Positions 33,446-44,770 of a stretch of DNA of 64,000 nucleotides are shown here, piece after piece (positions within the stretch are counted from its first letter, which is position 1; each line of letters opens with the position of its first letter). The notes under the pieces were generated by a model that ran no database searches, was not told where the DNA came from, and saw nothing but the letters and a program-made list of their open reading frames with translations. The stretch comes from Przewalskia tangutica (Eukaryota > Streptophyta > Magnoliopsida > Solanales > Solanaceae): NCBI GenBank assembly GCA_029844215.1, contig CM056736.1, positions 20,955,501 through 21,019,500 of the forward strand, given 5' to 3'. The position numbers and the translations under genes were made by a program.

Positions 33446-34396
33446 AGAAACTGTTGGACGAATGTCGGCTGAAATGTCTCTAACATTTCGGGTGCAGTAT
33501 TTGTAACGGCTGATTTTTGTTCAACCAGGTATGATTTTCAAATGAGAACATGATTTAATGTAATACCGTTCTCTGCGATGATATTAGATATCATAAAAAT
33601 GGAGTATCAAAATAAGGCAAAACCTTTCTAATTCTCGGCAACTGTGCAATACGGGCAAAGCCCTTGAATTGATACCGTTCCTATACTAGAGGAGTATCAA
33701 AGTGCCTAAACAAAGAAAAAAATTATGAGGATGCTAAATAAGTATTCTTGTTTTTGACACGAAAATGAATTTTGTATGTGTTTTATGATTAGATATAAGA
33801 TTCAATGGGAAAATATTACATTGGTCTGGAGGTTAAACTCATAAAAATATATATGAAACGTGTCTTGGTTTGTTGCCGAAAAGAATATTTTCTTGAAGGA
33901 TCATGATACTTGTGTTGTACAAAATGTTGCCATGTGTCTTGGTCTGTTGCCGAAAGGAAGATGTTCTTGAAGGATCATGATACTTGTGTTGTACAAAATG
34001 TTGCCAACATTACTGTTGATATTTTCAGATAATGATATTTGTTGGGATGCGATGTGTAACCGATTTTTGAAAATTCAATTATTTTTTCATATTTTTGTGC
34101 CTTGTTTTAATAGGAATTTCAAACTTTAAACTGATAAGATTAATTTTTATTCCTACTTTGATGTCTAGTTAGTTTATCCCAATATTTTAGGTGTAAGTTA
34201 TTGTGTAAAATTGAAACACCTAAATCTAAGAGATTTTTGTTGCTTAGAAAGATCTGTCATGTATATACATATTCCTCTCATTTGTTATTTTTTTATCATC
34301 TTCGATTTTCCCAATTAAAAAAGAATTAGTTATTCTGCCAAGTTTATAAATCATTCTTTACTTGTTTGTCATTCTTGTTATTTTTCTTGTTTCTTT

Positions 34397-34399
<3 letters not shown>
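33446..34399 (+). other. non-coding remainder of the Sirevirus-like element
   Basis: No protein domain. It contains a 74-bp direct duplication (separate entry). A segment near 33452-33510 resembles the LTR segment at 36438-36485 (both have GTTGGAC, AATGTC and CATTCGGG/CATTTCGGG), so LTR-derived sequence may be present. Confidence 0.4.
33861..34008. repeat. 74-bp direct tandem duplication
   Basis: TGTCTTGGTTTGTTGCCGAA at 33861 recurs as TGTCTTGGTCTGTTGCCGAA at 33935. The sequence is similar through GATCATGATACTTGTGTTGT and AAAATGTTGCC. Confidence 0.9.

Positions 34400-34438
<39 letters not shown>
34400..34438. repeat. (TA)n microsatellite, about 19 units
   Basis: An uninterrupted TA run. It is likely polymorphic in length. 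Confidence 0.95.
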
Positions 34439-34443
<5 letters not shown>

Positions 34444-36035
34444 GGAAAGATCACATCTCTTCGGTATATACAACCGATGGAACACTCAAGCCCTTCATCT
34501 TCCAAAATTCCTCAAAACCCTTTCCACTATATTCACCCATGGAAACTTCTCCAATGTCAACACCAATTTTAGCCAACACACCGACCAACATTCCTATAGT
34601 ACAACCCTCCAATGAACACTGACTCAACTGAGCATAATGAACCACAACAACCATATCAGTCTCCTTATTCACCATCTACAAATGGCTTGTCTAAAGCTAT
34701 AGTATTCAAAGGTTTAGATGAACCTTTAGACATCAGCTACCCAGGTGATGAAAACAATCCAAGAGATGTTGATGAAACATCTGACATTTCAGCATTGGGT
34801 AAGAGACCAAGATCCTTCACCTTCCCTACTTGTCGATCGAGTATAATGTTTGAGAATACAGTTCGTGAAGAGCCAAAGGTCAAGATATGATTCTTCTATA
34901 ACTGCTTGATCGAAGCAGTGACAGTGATGACACGAACTTGAGATTCTCAACTGAAGAGAGTGAAGAAGAACCAAATGCTTTTGTACTACAAATGTGTCTC
35001 AAGAAAGTGAGGAAGTTCCTGATGAAACTCTAGTGAAGCAATTCTTCCCAAAGGGAATTTCCAAATATGCCAGATCGAGTGTTGGTCCGAATGTTGTCAC
35101 TGATGTCATAACATCTCAGGCAACATTTCAGACACAAACTCCAACATCCTCCAGCAAAACCGAATCTGATTCAAACCTTGAGGTATGTATCTACTCAGAC
35201 AAATTCTATTCTAAAACTAATTCTCATAATTAGGACTGGTACAAAAATAGAGTTATTAGATCTGAAAAAGTATTAAACATTGCCTCATATTTAAAATATG
35301 ATTTGGTAGAATTCTTAAAAGAAAGACAGCTTCTATGATCTGTTACTGAGAAAAGATCTGTTATTAATAAAATAGTTGGTTGTTTTTGTGCTAATTTGGG
35401 TTCTGTTATAATGGATACCGACTCAAAGAAATTTGAGAAGATATATCTCTATAATAGAGTATATATTTTTTTACACCTGTTGTTTTAAACCAATGAATGA
35501 GATTAAATGCTGAGGAGAATGTTAGAGAAGCAGAAACTGCAGTGGACAATAGAGATGAAGTAATTGAGTACCTCACTGAAGGTATAATGCATAAGTGGAT
35601 CTCTAGATGTCCAACCTCTGAATTAACAGCCTTGATTGATATACCCTGAAAAATGGAAGGAGATAGTGCAGATTTTGACAGGAATGTCACAAACATTCTT
35701 GGCAACACTGGTCCAAGATAGTTTTCAGTGTCTACTGAATGACTTGTGAATTAAATTACAAGAATCAACCAACAAATCTATGAGGTTGATATTGTGAGAA
35801 ATGCTCTGATTCAAGCCAGAAACCAGTTCATGTTGATGTTTTCTTCACAAAAAGGGGAAGAAAATGATGATGTTGCAGATATTGAAGCTAGAGGAACTGC
35901 TGAAGTCGAAATCAAAGAAGCAGAGGAAGTACTGATGCAGAGGGAGCTAAGGAAGAAGGTTATATGATGTTGTTATGTGCAGAGAAGGAATTATGCAAGA
36001 GCTACTGATGTTGTGCTGAAAACTACTACTGTTGT
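34439..36035 (+). pseudogene. unassigned extra coding remnant of the Sirevirus-like element
   Basis: Several short plus-strand frames carry protein-like, low-complexity sequence: 34612-34890 (Pro/Ser/Asn-rich, with KAIVFKGLDEPLDISYPGD), 34994-35233 (VPDETLVKQFFPKGISKYAR and a Ser/Thr-rich tail) and a Glu-rich stretch near 35500-35960 with coiled-coil-like spacing (EIKEAEEVLMQRELRKK). Stops separate them. Sireviruses can carry an additional ORF between pol and the 3' LTR, and position and composition fit that. No transmembrane pattern was seen and I do not recognise the protein. Confidence 0.35.
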
Positions 36036-36040
36036 TTGTT

Positions 36041-36375
36041 GAAAAGGTTATTTTGTGAAGAAAGACAAAAAATGGGAGAATGTTAATGTTTAGCCTTTCC
36101 TTCACGGACTGAAGCTGATGCTACTGGTTGGTGTTGAGAATATGGTCTGAATATAAACATGTATAAGAGGATGATATGTGTATATGTGCTAATATCTTTC
36201 TTCTTTTCTAATCCTATATAAACGGTATATATATGTATATCTTGTATATGTTGTGTGTATATACTATCTCAGGTTTAGGGGGAACATTTATGTGGATCTA
36301 CCATTTCTATAGGTTACTCACACTTGATTGATTATGGTTTTGTGAAGAAAGGCAAAAAGGGGGAGAATGTTAATG
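36041..36375 (+). repeat. duplicated polypurine-tract block
   Basis: TTTTGTGAAGAAAGACAAAA with a following GGGAGAATGTTAATGTT occurs at about 36047-36090. A version with AAAGGGGGAGAATGTTAATG occurs at about 36336-36376. The spacing is 287 bp. Both end in a TGTTAATG that looks like an LTR start. Confidence 0.75.
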
Positions 36376-37270
36376 TTAGGTTTTGTGTCATGACATTTTT
36401 TCTAACATATCATTTTCAGAGCTAAGTTAAAATCAGAAAATGTTGGACCAAATGTCTTGACATTCGGGACGACATTCTGGTAACTGTTTTGCATATCTTC
36501 ACGGACAGATTTCAGGAAAGTGTGACCTTTTTACCACATGGTAATTGACTTGGCAAGGAGTATTTGAAGCAGATTGAAAAACGTGGAAGACCAAATCCAA
36601 GGAGTAGCTTAACTTGAGGAGCAAGATGGGTGAAGAACAAGTCAAATCAGCTCCTATTTTCATGCCTCAAGCTACTGCTTCACGTACCCACTTTTAGCTC
36701 AACTTCTACAACCAGTTGATGAACTTTTCAAGAAGGACTCTCTACTATAAATAGAGAGGGCAGAAGAGTGAATCAATATCCAGAATCAAAATGTAAAAAT
36801 ATCAAGAGAGCTCTCAGAATTTCTTCTCAGAAATCTGGATCACGAAATGTTGTCTGTGTTTGTGACGACATTCTGTGTGACATTACAGTCGTTGTTTCAG
36901 ATTCTAGATTAGCTTTGTATGGAGCGATTTTAATGAGATGTTGTTAACTTCTATTTAGGTTGATTTTTCAGGCATAAGTCATCTGCGACTTAACCTTTTT
37001 TATTCCTTCGTATTATCTTGTAAAGAAAAGAATATATTCAATTGTATATATATATATATAATATTTTGGTCATTGACCATCATGGGTTATATTAATATAT
37101 AACTTATGAAAATTAAACATTTGTGTTCTTTATTTATTTTCGCTGCATTTTAATTCTTCAAAGATTTTATTCTGTTTTTACCGAAATATTGTCAGTTGTG
37201 CAAGACGACATTTCTGCCGACATTTGAAACTGTTTCAGTATTCGAATTGATTTTACTTTCAGTTTGTTTT
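36368..37270 (+). repeat. Sirevirus-like 3' LTR, end not resolved
   Basis: TGTTAATGTTAGG follows a perfect PPT (GCAAAAAGGGGGAGAA). A strong TATA box, CTATAAATAGAGAGGG, lies near 36749-36764. Words of the type GACGACATTCTG recur at 36470, 36880 and 37205. The right end is a guess, as no second LTR or target duplication was found. Confidence 0.55.
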
Positions 37271-37723
37271 ATTATTTCATAGCATAACTCCGGGACCCAA
37301 CCGTTTGCTACTTGGAGTTGACAGTTACTCATTAACTTAGGGACCATATTTACCACTCAGTTTTATCACTATATATTATGTACTTCGATTTAAAGGTCAA
37401 AATGGAGGTATGATCTGCGTCCCTATTCAGAACATTATCTCGACTTGAAAACTTATATGACTCTTTACATTTGTCCGTTCAAGTAACATGATCGAACTTG
37501 CATGCACTGAAAATAACAACAAAATCATTAATCTCCACAAGTATACATTGCTTCAAGCGGCCCAATGTTCATTTTACATTGTATATAGTCCTCTTCGACA
37601 AGGGCACAAAAATTTTTGTGGGGCCAAATTTACTTCCCTTTTGGAATTTTGCAAATAAAGTGTACATGATTAAATAATAAAAAAAGAACCACGTCTCTAT
37701 GAAATTTTGGGCATTCGAAGGAT
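37271..37723. other. intergenic sequence
   Basis: I see no gene or repeat boundary here. Confidence 0.35.
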
Positions 37724-37948
37724 TTTGTTTTCTGAACTTTTTTTTTGAAGGCCGCGTTCTTTCTTTCAGTACAAGAGTAACCGAAGTGCGTGATAAGCGC
37801 AAACCACGTCAGCCGATTAACCACACTTGACAAACCATGTGTGAAAGGCTCAACCGAAAAGGTTTATGCAGGGGATCGAACTCGTGGCTCGCGGTCATCG
37901 TATTTCTCTAACTTCTGGCCATTCTGCATGGGTTTGTTTTCTGAACTT
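37724..37948 (-). mobile_element. SINE copy A with 16-bp target duplication
   Basis: The minus strand has a pol III B box (GAGTTCGATCCCC, near 37870), the conserved body AGTGTGGTTAATCGGC and TGTACTGAAAGAAAGAACGC, and an A-rich tail. The unit is bounded by a perfect direct repeat TTTGTTTTCTGAACTT at 37724-37739 and 37933-37948. The body is shared with SINE copy B. It is non-coding and depends on LINE enzymes for movement. Confidence 0.85.
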
Positions 37949-38251
37949 GAACACATGACCCACTCTTGTTTCATTAAATTGTCACAACATGTCATGTGAA
38001 ATCACGGCACTTTTATTTTTCCAAATGGTTTGTTTGTTTTTGCTCTTTTTAAGATTTCATTTTATCTATTTAATTTATGGGCTAATCTGATTCCCAAGAT
38101 AACATGGAAATTTTTAAAAAATGTTATGAAGGAAGTGGCAAGGGGGAGAGAACACATTGCATTCCCCTTTTGGTTGAGCAAGCATCCAATGATGTTATTA
38201 AGCTATTCCTTTGGAGCAGGTTTAAAAGACTATTTTTCTCGAACAAACTTA

Positions 38252-38362
38252 GAACAACAACATATGTAGAATTTGGAGAGGGTAGAGTATACACAAACTT
38301 TATTCCTACTTTAAGAGGTTCAGAAATTTTCAAAAGATCCTCGGCTCAAGAGAACGCATGAT
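38252..38362 (-). mobile_element. degenerate TS-type SINE fragment
   Basis: On the + strand, AACAACAACATATG is followed by GGAGAGGGTAGAGTATACAC, a TTTATTCCTACTTTAAGAGG stretch and ATCCTCGGCTCAAGA. This is the reverse complement of the TS SINE 3' half as I remember it from Solanaceae, including its TTG-repeat tail. Confidence 0.55.
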
Positions 38363-38573
38363 TTTTACCTTTTTATTTTGTGTAAAAAGTCTCACTTTTA
38401 TGTGGTAGAAGAGTGGTCGGGTAAGATTATTTATGCGTTTGATAAAATTTTGAACCTGAAATGAACTGCTTATAAGTTAAAATCAATGAAAAATCATAAG
38501 TTGGTCAACTTATATTTATTTTTTATTTAACCAAGTTAATATCTTTTCTAACCTTTAAGAGGAAATACCACTT

Positions 38574-38826
38574 AACCTTCGAAATATCTGAAGCCCTTGA
38601 CCAGTTGGTCTTGAAGGCAGAGAGTATCCTCATTGGGTGGTGTGGGAGAGTTTGGTCACAAGTTCGAAACCTCGCAACGCTCGACCGCCGCCGCCGCTTA
38701 TCACACCTGGGCCACAAGTGTGGTTAATTGGCCACGTGATTTGCACTATCGTACACCCGGTTCTCATCTTGTACTGAAAGAAAGAATGCGGTTCCTTCCG
38801 TCAATAAAAAAAAACCTTCGAAATAT
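38574..38826 (+). mobile_element. SINE copy B with 14-bp target duplication
   Basis: The 225-bp body (38588-38812) has AAGTTCGAAACC (B box, near 38661-38672), AGTGTGGTTAATTGGCC and TGTACTGAAAGAAAGAATGC, then ATAAAAAAAA as tail. It is flanked by a perfect direct repeat AACCTTCGAAATAT at 38574-38587 and 38813-38826. It is the same family as copy A in the opposite orientation. The perfect duplication suggests a fairly recent insertion. Confidence 0.9.
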
Positions 38827-39588
38827 TTTAATTTAAAAAATAATATATTTTTCATCTTTTGAATGAGACAGTGAACCTTCTAGATCTAAATGTGGCAAAA
38901 ATTGAGTTGGTTATTACATGTACTTTCAAAAGGACAGAATTGACTCTTCATTCGTATCAAGGACGTGTGTCTTTTCCATAAATTAAAAATTTAAACAATA
39001 ATATTATACATAATTAATGCTTCATATCTCTCTTATTTTGTATTTACTTTTTTATTTTGATTTTCAGAACCTCATACTGCTCTATGAATTATTATTTTTG
39101 TGTATAGCTTCAGATGCTACTTGTATTCTTGTTAATCTGAATCAATCGAAATTTCTGGCAATGCGGGTATGCTACTTGTATTCTTGCTACTATAGAAATT
39201 CTACCTTAACTAATTAATTTAATATAAATTATTTTTCTATTTCATATCATTCTTACTTATTCAAAGGTCTAATTATTCTTAAATGGACATTATTTGTAAT
39301 TATTTTAAAAATAAAAAAGTTACATGTTCGTAGTTTATAGGTGATATAATATTTTAAAATTTTAAAAATAATATAAAATGTTATTTTAATGGGAGGAGGT
39401 GCGATCAACCTCAAAAAGTGAGGGCTTTAAACAACCCAATTCTAACCCACCAAACAAGCAAGTGACTCTTCTTACATGTGGGTTTTTAATTTTATGCATA
39501 AGATGAATGAGGTATTATTTCGTTACCTCAAAATATTAGGATAATCAGATAAAATTTGTAATTTTTATGCGGTATTTGAAAGTATATA
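38827..39588. other. AT-rich intergenic DNA
   Basis: No supported gene. Short open frames here lack any domain. Confidence 0.35.
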
Positions 39589-41091
39589 TGTCCTAGAGAC
39601 AAATCATTTTAGGGACAGATGTACTTGAACACATTCGTATTATTAATGAGCTTAATATATTTATGACATTTGCAATTACTTAATTATTATTTGATTGTTT
39701 GTATTATTAATTAATGTGCATCCCTTGAGCTTACGTTGTCATTGATAGTGTGAAATATTAATGATATAACGTAGTTTTTAAAGTAGCATCGACTGATGAT
39801 TATTGAGAATGAGATATCAATGATATATTATAAGTCAACATGTGGTCTGCATCACATTCTTAGAGAATGTAGTATGTCTCACTTACTACTAGTAATGATT
39901 GCTAGTGATGGACACATGTATACTCTTAGAGGGTATTGACATACCCTGCTGATAAACTATTTGTTATACATGTCTAGAGTTTTATCAGCATGTGGGAGAT
40001 ATATGTCATTTGACTTGAGATTAATACGCACCTGGTTTGTAGAATAATGTTCTTTGATCATGTTCTAAGCTTAAATTCCTTATAGATAAGACATGACTTG
40101 AATTAGGTACATTGCGATACAGACTAATGTGGTAGTTGAGCCAAGAATATGATTCATTCCTCGATTAGATATTCGAGAGAACACTCAGCTTCTCAGTGAT
40201 ATTAGGTCGACCAAGTCATTGGCCAATATAAGAGACATATTTGAGATATGATCTAGTTGTCGACTAATATAGATGAGATAAGTTATCAAGTCATTTGGAT
40301 AGACACTTGACAAATCCTAAACTTGATCGAGTGTGTAGCGAATGAAAGGAATTTATCATCGCACATAGAGGTTGTGTTTACTAGAGTCTTGTAAACGTTC
40401 TTCACATAGTGAGTTCCTCATGTGGCGCAGTCCCGTGTGAACCTTAATTTGATTAAGTGTCGATGTGTGAAGGCCTAAAGGGTCACACTAAGTCGATTGT
40501 CTTTTCGGTCTAAAGGGTATATTGAGAGAGTATAAAATATTTGATTTAAAATCGAGATATTTTAACCAATAATAAATCATGAGATAAATTTCATTTGATG
40601 AAAATTAATTAATTAAGTCAAAATTAGATTTTGGATTTAATTAAAATTAAAATGTGCTGAAACTTTAAAATAAAGGGCGTGTATGACGCTCAGAGGTGAG
40701 CACGGCTGGCACGATGGACCAGTCGACCGCCCACTGCAACTCGGTTCTGGGACAGGGTTTTAAGCCTAATCCAAGTCTGATTTGTATCCTAATCTCCCCT
40801 ATATATTCAGCACTTAACCTCATAATTTAGGTTACTGATTCTACACAGAATTTACACTTAAATTCTTACTTTTTGAACTCAGAGTTCAGGAATTAAAATA
40901 CTCTCAAACCTCTGTCAAGATTTCCTTGCTTTCCTGATAGAGGAGTATACCGTAGCGAAGCCTTACAGCCGTAAGGACAATTGTGTGCGCTCCCGTTAGT
41001 AGAGACTTAAGATAACATAAACTGTACGTCTTTTTATGTCTTTGAAGATTTCAATTGTAGCGTAAACATACCGGACGAAATTGTTGGGACA
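39589..41091 (+). repeat. probable copia solo LTR, about 1.5 kb
   Basis: Starts TGTCCTAGAGACAAATC, close to a common plant copia LTR start (TGTCCTAGAGGCAAT). It ends ATTGTTGGGACA, giving TGTCC/GGACA inverted ends. CCTATATATTC near 40798 could be its TATA box, and the part after it (GTAGCGAAGCC, GTAAGGACAATTGTGTGCGC) resembles the Copia-5 LTR end in style. Flanking 5-mers (ATATA and AGTAA) do not match, so the ends may be off or eroded. Confidence 0.5.
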
Positions 41092-42339
41092 AGTAAGTTA
41101 ACAAAATTTTAAACTTCTGTTATTTTACACCCAACAAAATCCTACCATATTTATTGCGTACCTATGTGTTTTCATTATTGATTTTTTTTACATTGATCCA
41201 TCATAATGGTGGTCATTTTTTACATTTTGAAAATAAATATAACGACTCAACTTATTTTTTGTGTGATTAAGCTGGTTTATCGTTCATTCAATAAGTGAAT
41301 GACATTTTAGTTTTCAAATCCATAAAATATTAAGGGGGTTAAAGTAATTTTTTGTTTTTTTATATTATATAAGATCATGCCCTGGCCTTCGAATAAATTG
41401 AAAAGGAAATAACATGCAATCGACCGTATGAAATTAGAGAAATCAATATCTCCTCTTTCTTTTAATGATTTTTTTGTCAATTTAATAGTTCTTGAAATCC
41501 TACCAGCAAAAGTTGAAAATGAAACTTGTGCTACTTCAAAAAAAAAAAAACGTTCGGACCTTATGATTATTTACAAATTGAGCAAGTATTTCCTTAAACT
41601 CGGTGTGATCATAAAGTAATACTCCATTTATTTCAATTTATGTGTCTTACTTTCTTATTAGTCTATTAAAAAACGTTATTTTTATATATTTTATTACTTT
41701 AATTCCAACATTATATGACTTGTCTAAGAACACAAGATTCAAAGAGCATTTTGATACATTATACACATTTTTAATTTAACACCACAAGATCTGAATTTCA
41801 CAAAACTCCATGATACCGTTCATTGAGTTTGAAACTTAGTAAATTTTCACACTTGAATTGTATAAGTTTGAACTAGATGAATCGTTTTTTTAGTTTAAAG
41901 GTTTGAACTCCATAAATTGTTCATGGAATTTGAAAGTAATTTATCATGAAAAAAATTCATGTCTTAATTAGAGGTAATTAGAGTTTAACCAGAGATATTT
42001 AGCATGAAAAATTTTCATGTTTTAATTAGAGATATTTTTTGATAATGTTATTTTTGCCTTAAAAGTGACTACTCATTTATATTTCAGACAGTGGCTAAAG
42101 ATTAAACCAAAAGGGTCGAAAAGTTGGTCTTCGAGCTAACTTTTACCTAAACAATGACAAGTCTGTCTGCCTACCACTTTGGACTTTCATGTCCAATCAC
42201 TGTTTTGGACCCATTTTTAGTCTTGGCTTGAACCAACTTCCATTAAATAAAGGAATGTTAATAATTATCCATGTTTAAAATAAACCAGATAAATTTATAA
42301 CACAATTTACAGTATCACAGTCGTGTAGTAGAAAACTCA
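41092..42339. other. AT-rich intergenic DNA
   Basis: Nothing recognisable in either strand. Confidence 0.35.
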
Positions 42340-42500
42340 CATAATCCCATTAACATAAAACAACATACCCAGTGCAATCTCACAACGCGTGAAGTGCAGG
42401 ATGATAAAATGTCTGTGACCTTACCTCTACCGGTAGAGCAGGCGGTTGTTTAGAGAGGCGCAGGCTGTGACAAGCAAAACAGAAGAAAAATATAAGAAAA
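42340..42500 (-). mobile_element. degenerate TS-type SINE fragment
   Basis: On the + strand, ACAACATACCCAGTGCAATC is followed by GACCTTACCTCTACC and GTAGAGCAGGCGGTTGTTTA. This corresponds to the reverse complement of the TS SINE 3' region including the tail. It is heavily mutated and the 5' half is not recognisable. Confidence 0.6.
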
Positions 42501-43226
42501 AACAGTCAGACCCGATAAAAAAGAAATTTAAAGCAGTATGTAAAAAAAGCAGTAACTAACGCAGATACATGAGATAAACGAAGTACATTAAAGAACGCAT
42601 AGCATAATAAATAGACTATAAAGGACTATAGAACAATACTACGCCTAATCGTATGTTATGCTATGGTAAACGAAACTACAGTAAGTTATAATCCCATTAA
42701 CATAAGGATAGTAATTAAATAACCTCTAAAAATTAGCAAAAATGAAACAAAAAGCGGATAACTTAATAAGTATATCCAAACTTGTCCTGTTTCTCTTTAT
42801 GCATATCAAAACTTCAAATTATAAATACTTATATTTATAAAAAAAAACATATTCCATCAAAAAAAAATGTGAATTGAAAGATACGAATTTCAGAAGGCAG
42901 AAAATTTGACATGGAATTAATAACCAACAATATATTCAAGGTATATTATAGTTGTATAAATTTTATTTGTAGTATACTACTTGTATACAAGTACTATATA
43001 CAATGTATATAAATGGTATGTATGTATTATATAATTAACTAAACAAGTTAATGAAATTGTATATTACTATCATATAATATGCATATAAATGGCGCATACA
43101 TAGATATATATATGATTATTTGGCCAAATATATTTTGAAGTATATACTAAAATATTATTGATGTCAAATAGTATATTATTGGTATATCAAGGAATTTGCA
43201 GGCTATTTGAAATGTTGTAGCCTCAC
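42501..43226. other. AT-rich intergenic DNA
   Basis: No gene. Short TATA-rich words recur around 42940-43190 without a clear period. Confidence 0.35.
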
Positions 43227-43525
43227 TAAGGGCTCGTTTGGTACGTCGCACTGAACTGTATTAATTTCATTGGATTGGACTGGATTGTATTAATATATAA
43301 TGGACGGTATTAGAGTATTAATATATAATGGATTGTATTTTTTTATTTTTTTTATTTTTAAGATAGCTCAGGAGACCCACCGCTAGATGGAGTCTCAAAA
43401 TATGATTGGATCTACTATTTTTAAAAATAATCTGATACAAGACGGTTGAAAACGCCCACCAAAAATTATATTATTTTTTTGTTCAGTACAATTCAGCTTA
43501 ATATAGCATACCAAACGTGTCTTAA
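43227..43525. mobile_element. PIF/Harbinger-like (Tourist) MITE, 293 bp
   Basis: Terminal inverted repeats GGGCTCGTTTGGTACG (43230 on) and CATACCAAACGTGTCT (to 43522) pair over most positions. TAA at 43227-43229 and at 43523-43525 is the 3-bp target duplication typical of this superfamily. It is too short to encode a transposase. Confidence 0.75.
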
Positions 43526-43809
43526 ATGCACTGAATACCCATTTTCTTTTTTCCTTTTATCTTTGTAGTGAATATGAGAAAAAGATTACCCTCATTGATT
43601 TGGGATAAACAATCATCCAAGTGTCGTACTTTAGCGCCATAAGTATCAGACGAGGAAAAGACCCATTCTACTAAGATCTTGTGATTTCTTAAAATAATTA
43701 TTTCAGCTTAACGTTTGTATCTTTCCTTTATATTCTCTTACAGATGGTGAGGATGTGATCATCTGTGTACGGAGTGTAGGAGGCGGTACCCAAATGTTGG
43801 GATACTATC
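43526..43809. other. left flank of Copia-5
   Basis: No feature seen except the target-site copy CTATC at 43805-43809. Confidence 0.4.
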
Positions 43810-44736
43810 TGTTGAAAATATTTATTAAATATGAAATAAAATAAATTTTATTAATTATGAATTGAATAATTGGGATCCCGTACGTAGAAAACCTTGTTTC
43901 CATACACGTACACACGTAGTGCCAAATATCAAAATTTCCTTAATAGAAGAGATATTGGTACGTATACGAATTGTTTGAGACATAAGGTAATAGACGGTTA
44001 TTGGCCAAATGACGAATGATGTCACGTTGGTAAATGAAGGAAGAAATGTATAATGTATAAATATGAAATGAATCAGATATCACCACGAAACCGAGAAGGG
44101 CCGCGACTCCTGCAAGTAAGGGCCGCGGTGCTTGAAGGGCCGCGACTCCTCCTCTGAAGGGCCACGACTCTAATTGACGTTCCAGTTCGGTGAGTTCTCG
44201 AAGAAGCGCGCAGACTCGCCATTTTCAATCCATTGGAGGTGAATTAAAAATTGATTCTTGGGCGACTTTGGAATATTTACTATCCATTATTTTGCTCATG
44301 AATTCAGCTACTACTTGGCTGAATTGTAACTCCAAATTCAAGGCATTAACATGATATTCATGACCATTACTTAGCCATTTGGAGGGTCATCATCTACACA
44401 CTATAAAATGAGACACAAGACTCATTTGGAAACACACTTGACACTTCACACTTAAACAATTCTCTGAAAATTGTCTTCCTCTCTAGCAATCAAAATAACT
44501 CAAAGATCTTTCTTATCAAGCGAACACTTAAGTCTCTTTGCTCACTTGTTTGATTGTTGTTTTATCTTGGGAGATAAATTGCTAACACAACCGTAGAAAG
44601 GACATACGGGGGCAATATTATCTTAAGGAAAGATTGAAATTTCAATCGACTCAGCAAGACATTTTACTTATTTAATTTTCAGATTTATTATTTACTTGTT
44701 GTTGTTATTTTCCCCTTCTATACATTTGTACTCACA
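43810..44736 (+). repeat. Copia-5 5' LTR, 927 bp
   Basis: Starts TGTTGAAAATATTTATTAA and ends TTTGTACTCACA. It contains four GGGCCGCGAC-type words at 44098-44170. ACTATAAAATGAGAC near 44400-44414 is a good TATA box. Confidence 0.92.
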
Positions 44737-44770
44737 AGCTTAAGATAATATTTGCTATTTCAACGTCAAC
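44737..44770 (+). other. Copia-5 leader with an unusual PBS
   Basis: The sequence after the LTR, AGCTTAAGATAATATTTGC, does not match initiator tRNA-Met. It shares CTTAAG at the same offset with the corresponding site of Copia-3. Confidence 0.4.

Noticed and set aside
34366..34572. Open frame with (IY)n residues
   Set aside because: Produced by the (TA)19 microsatellite.
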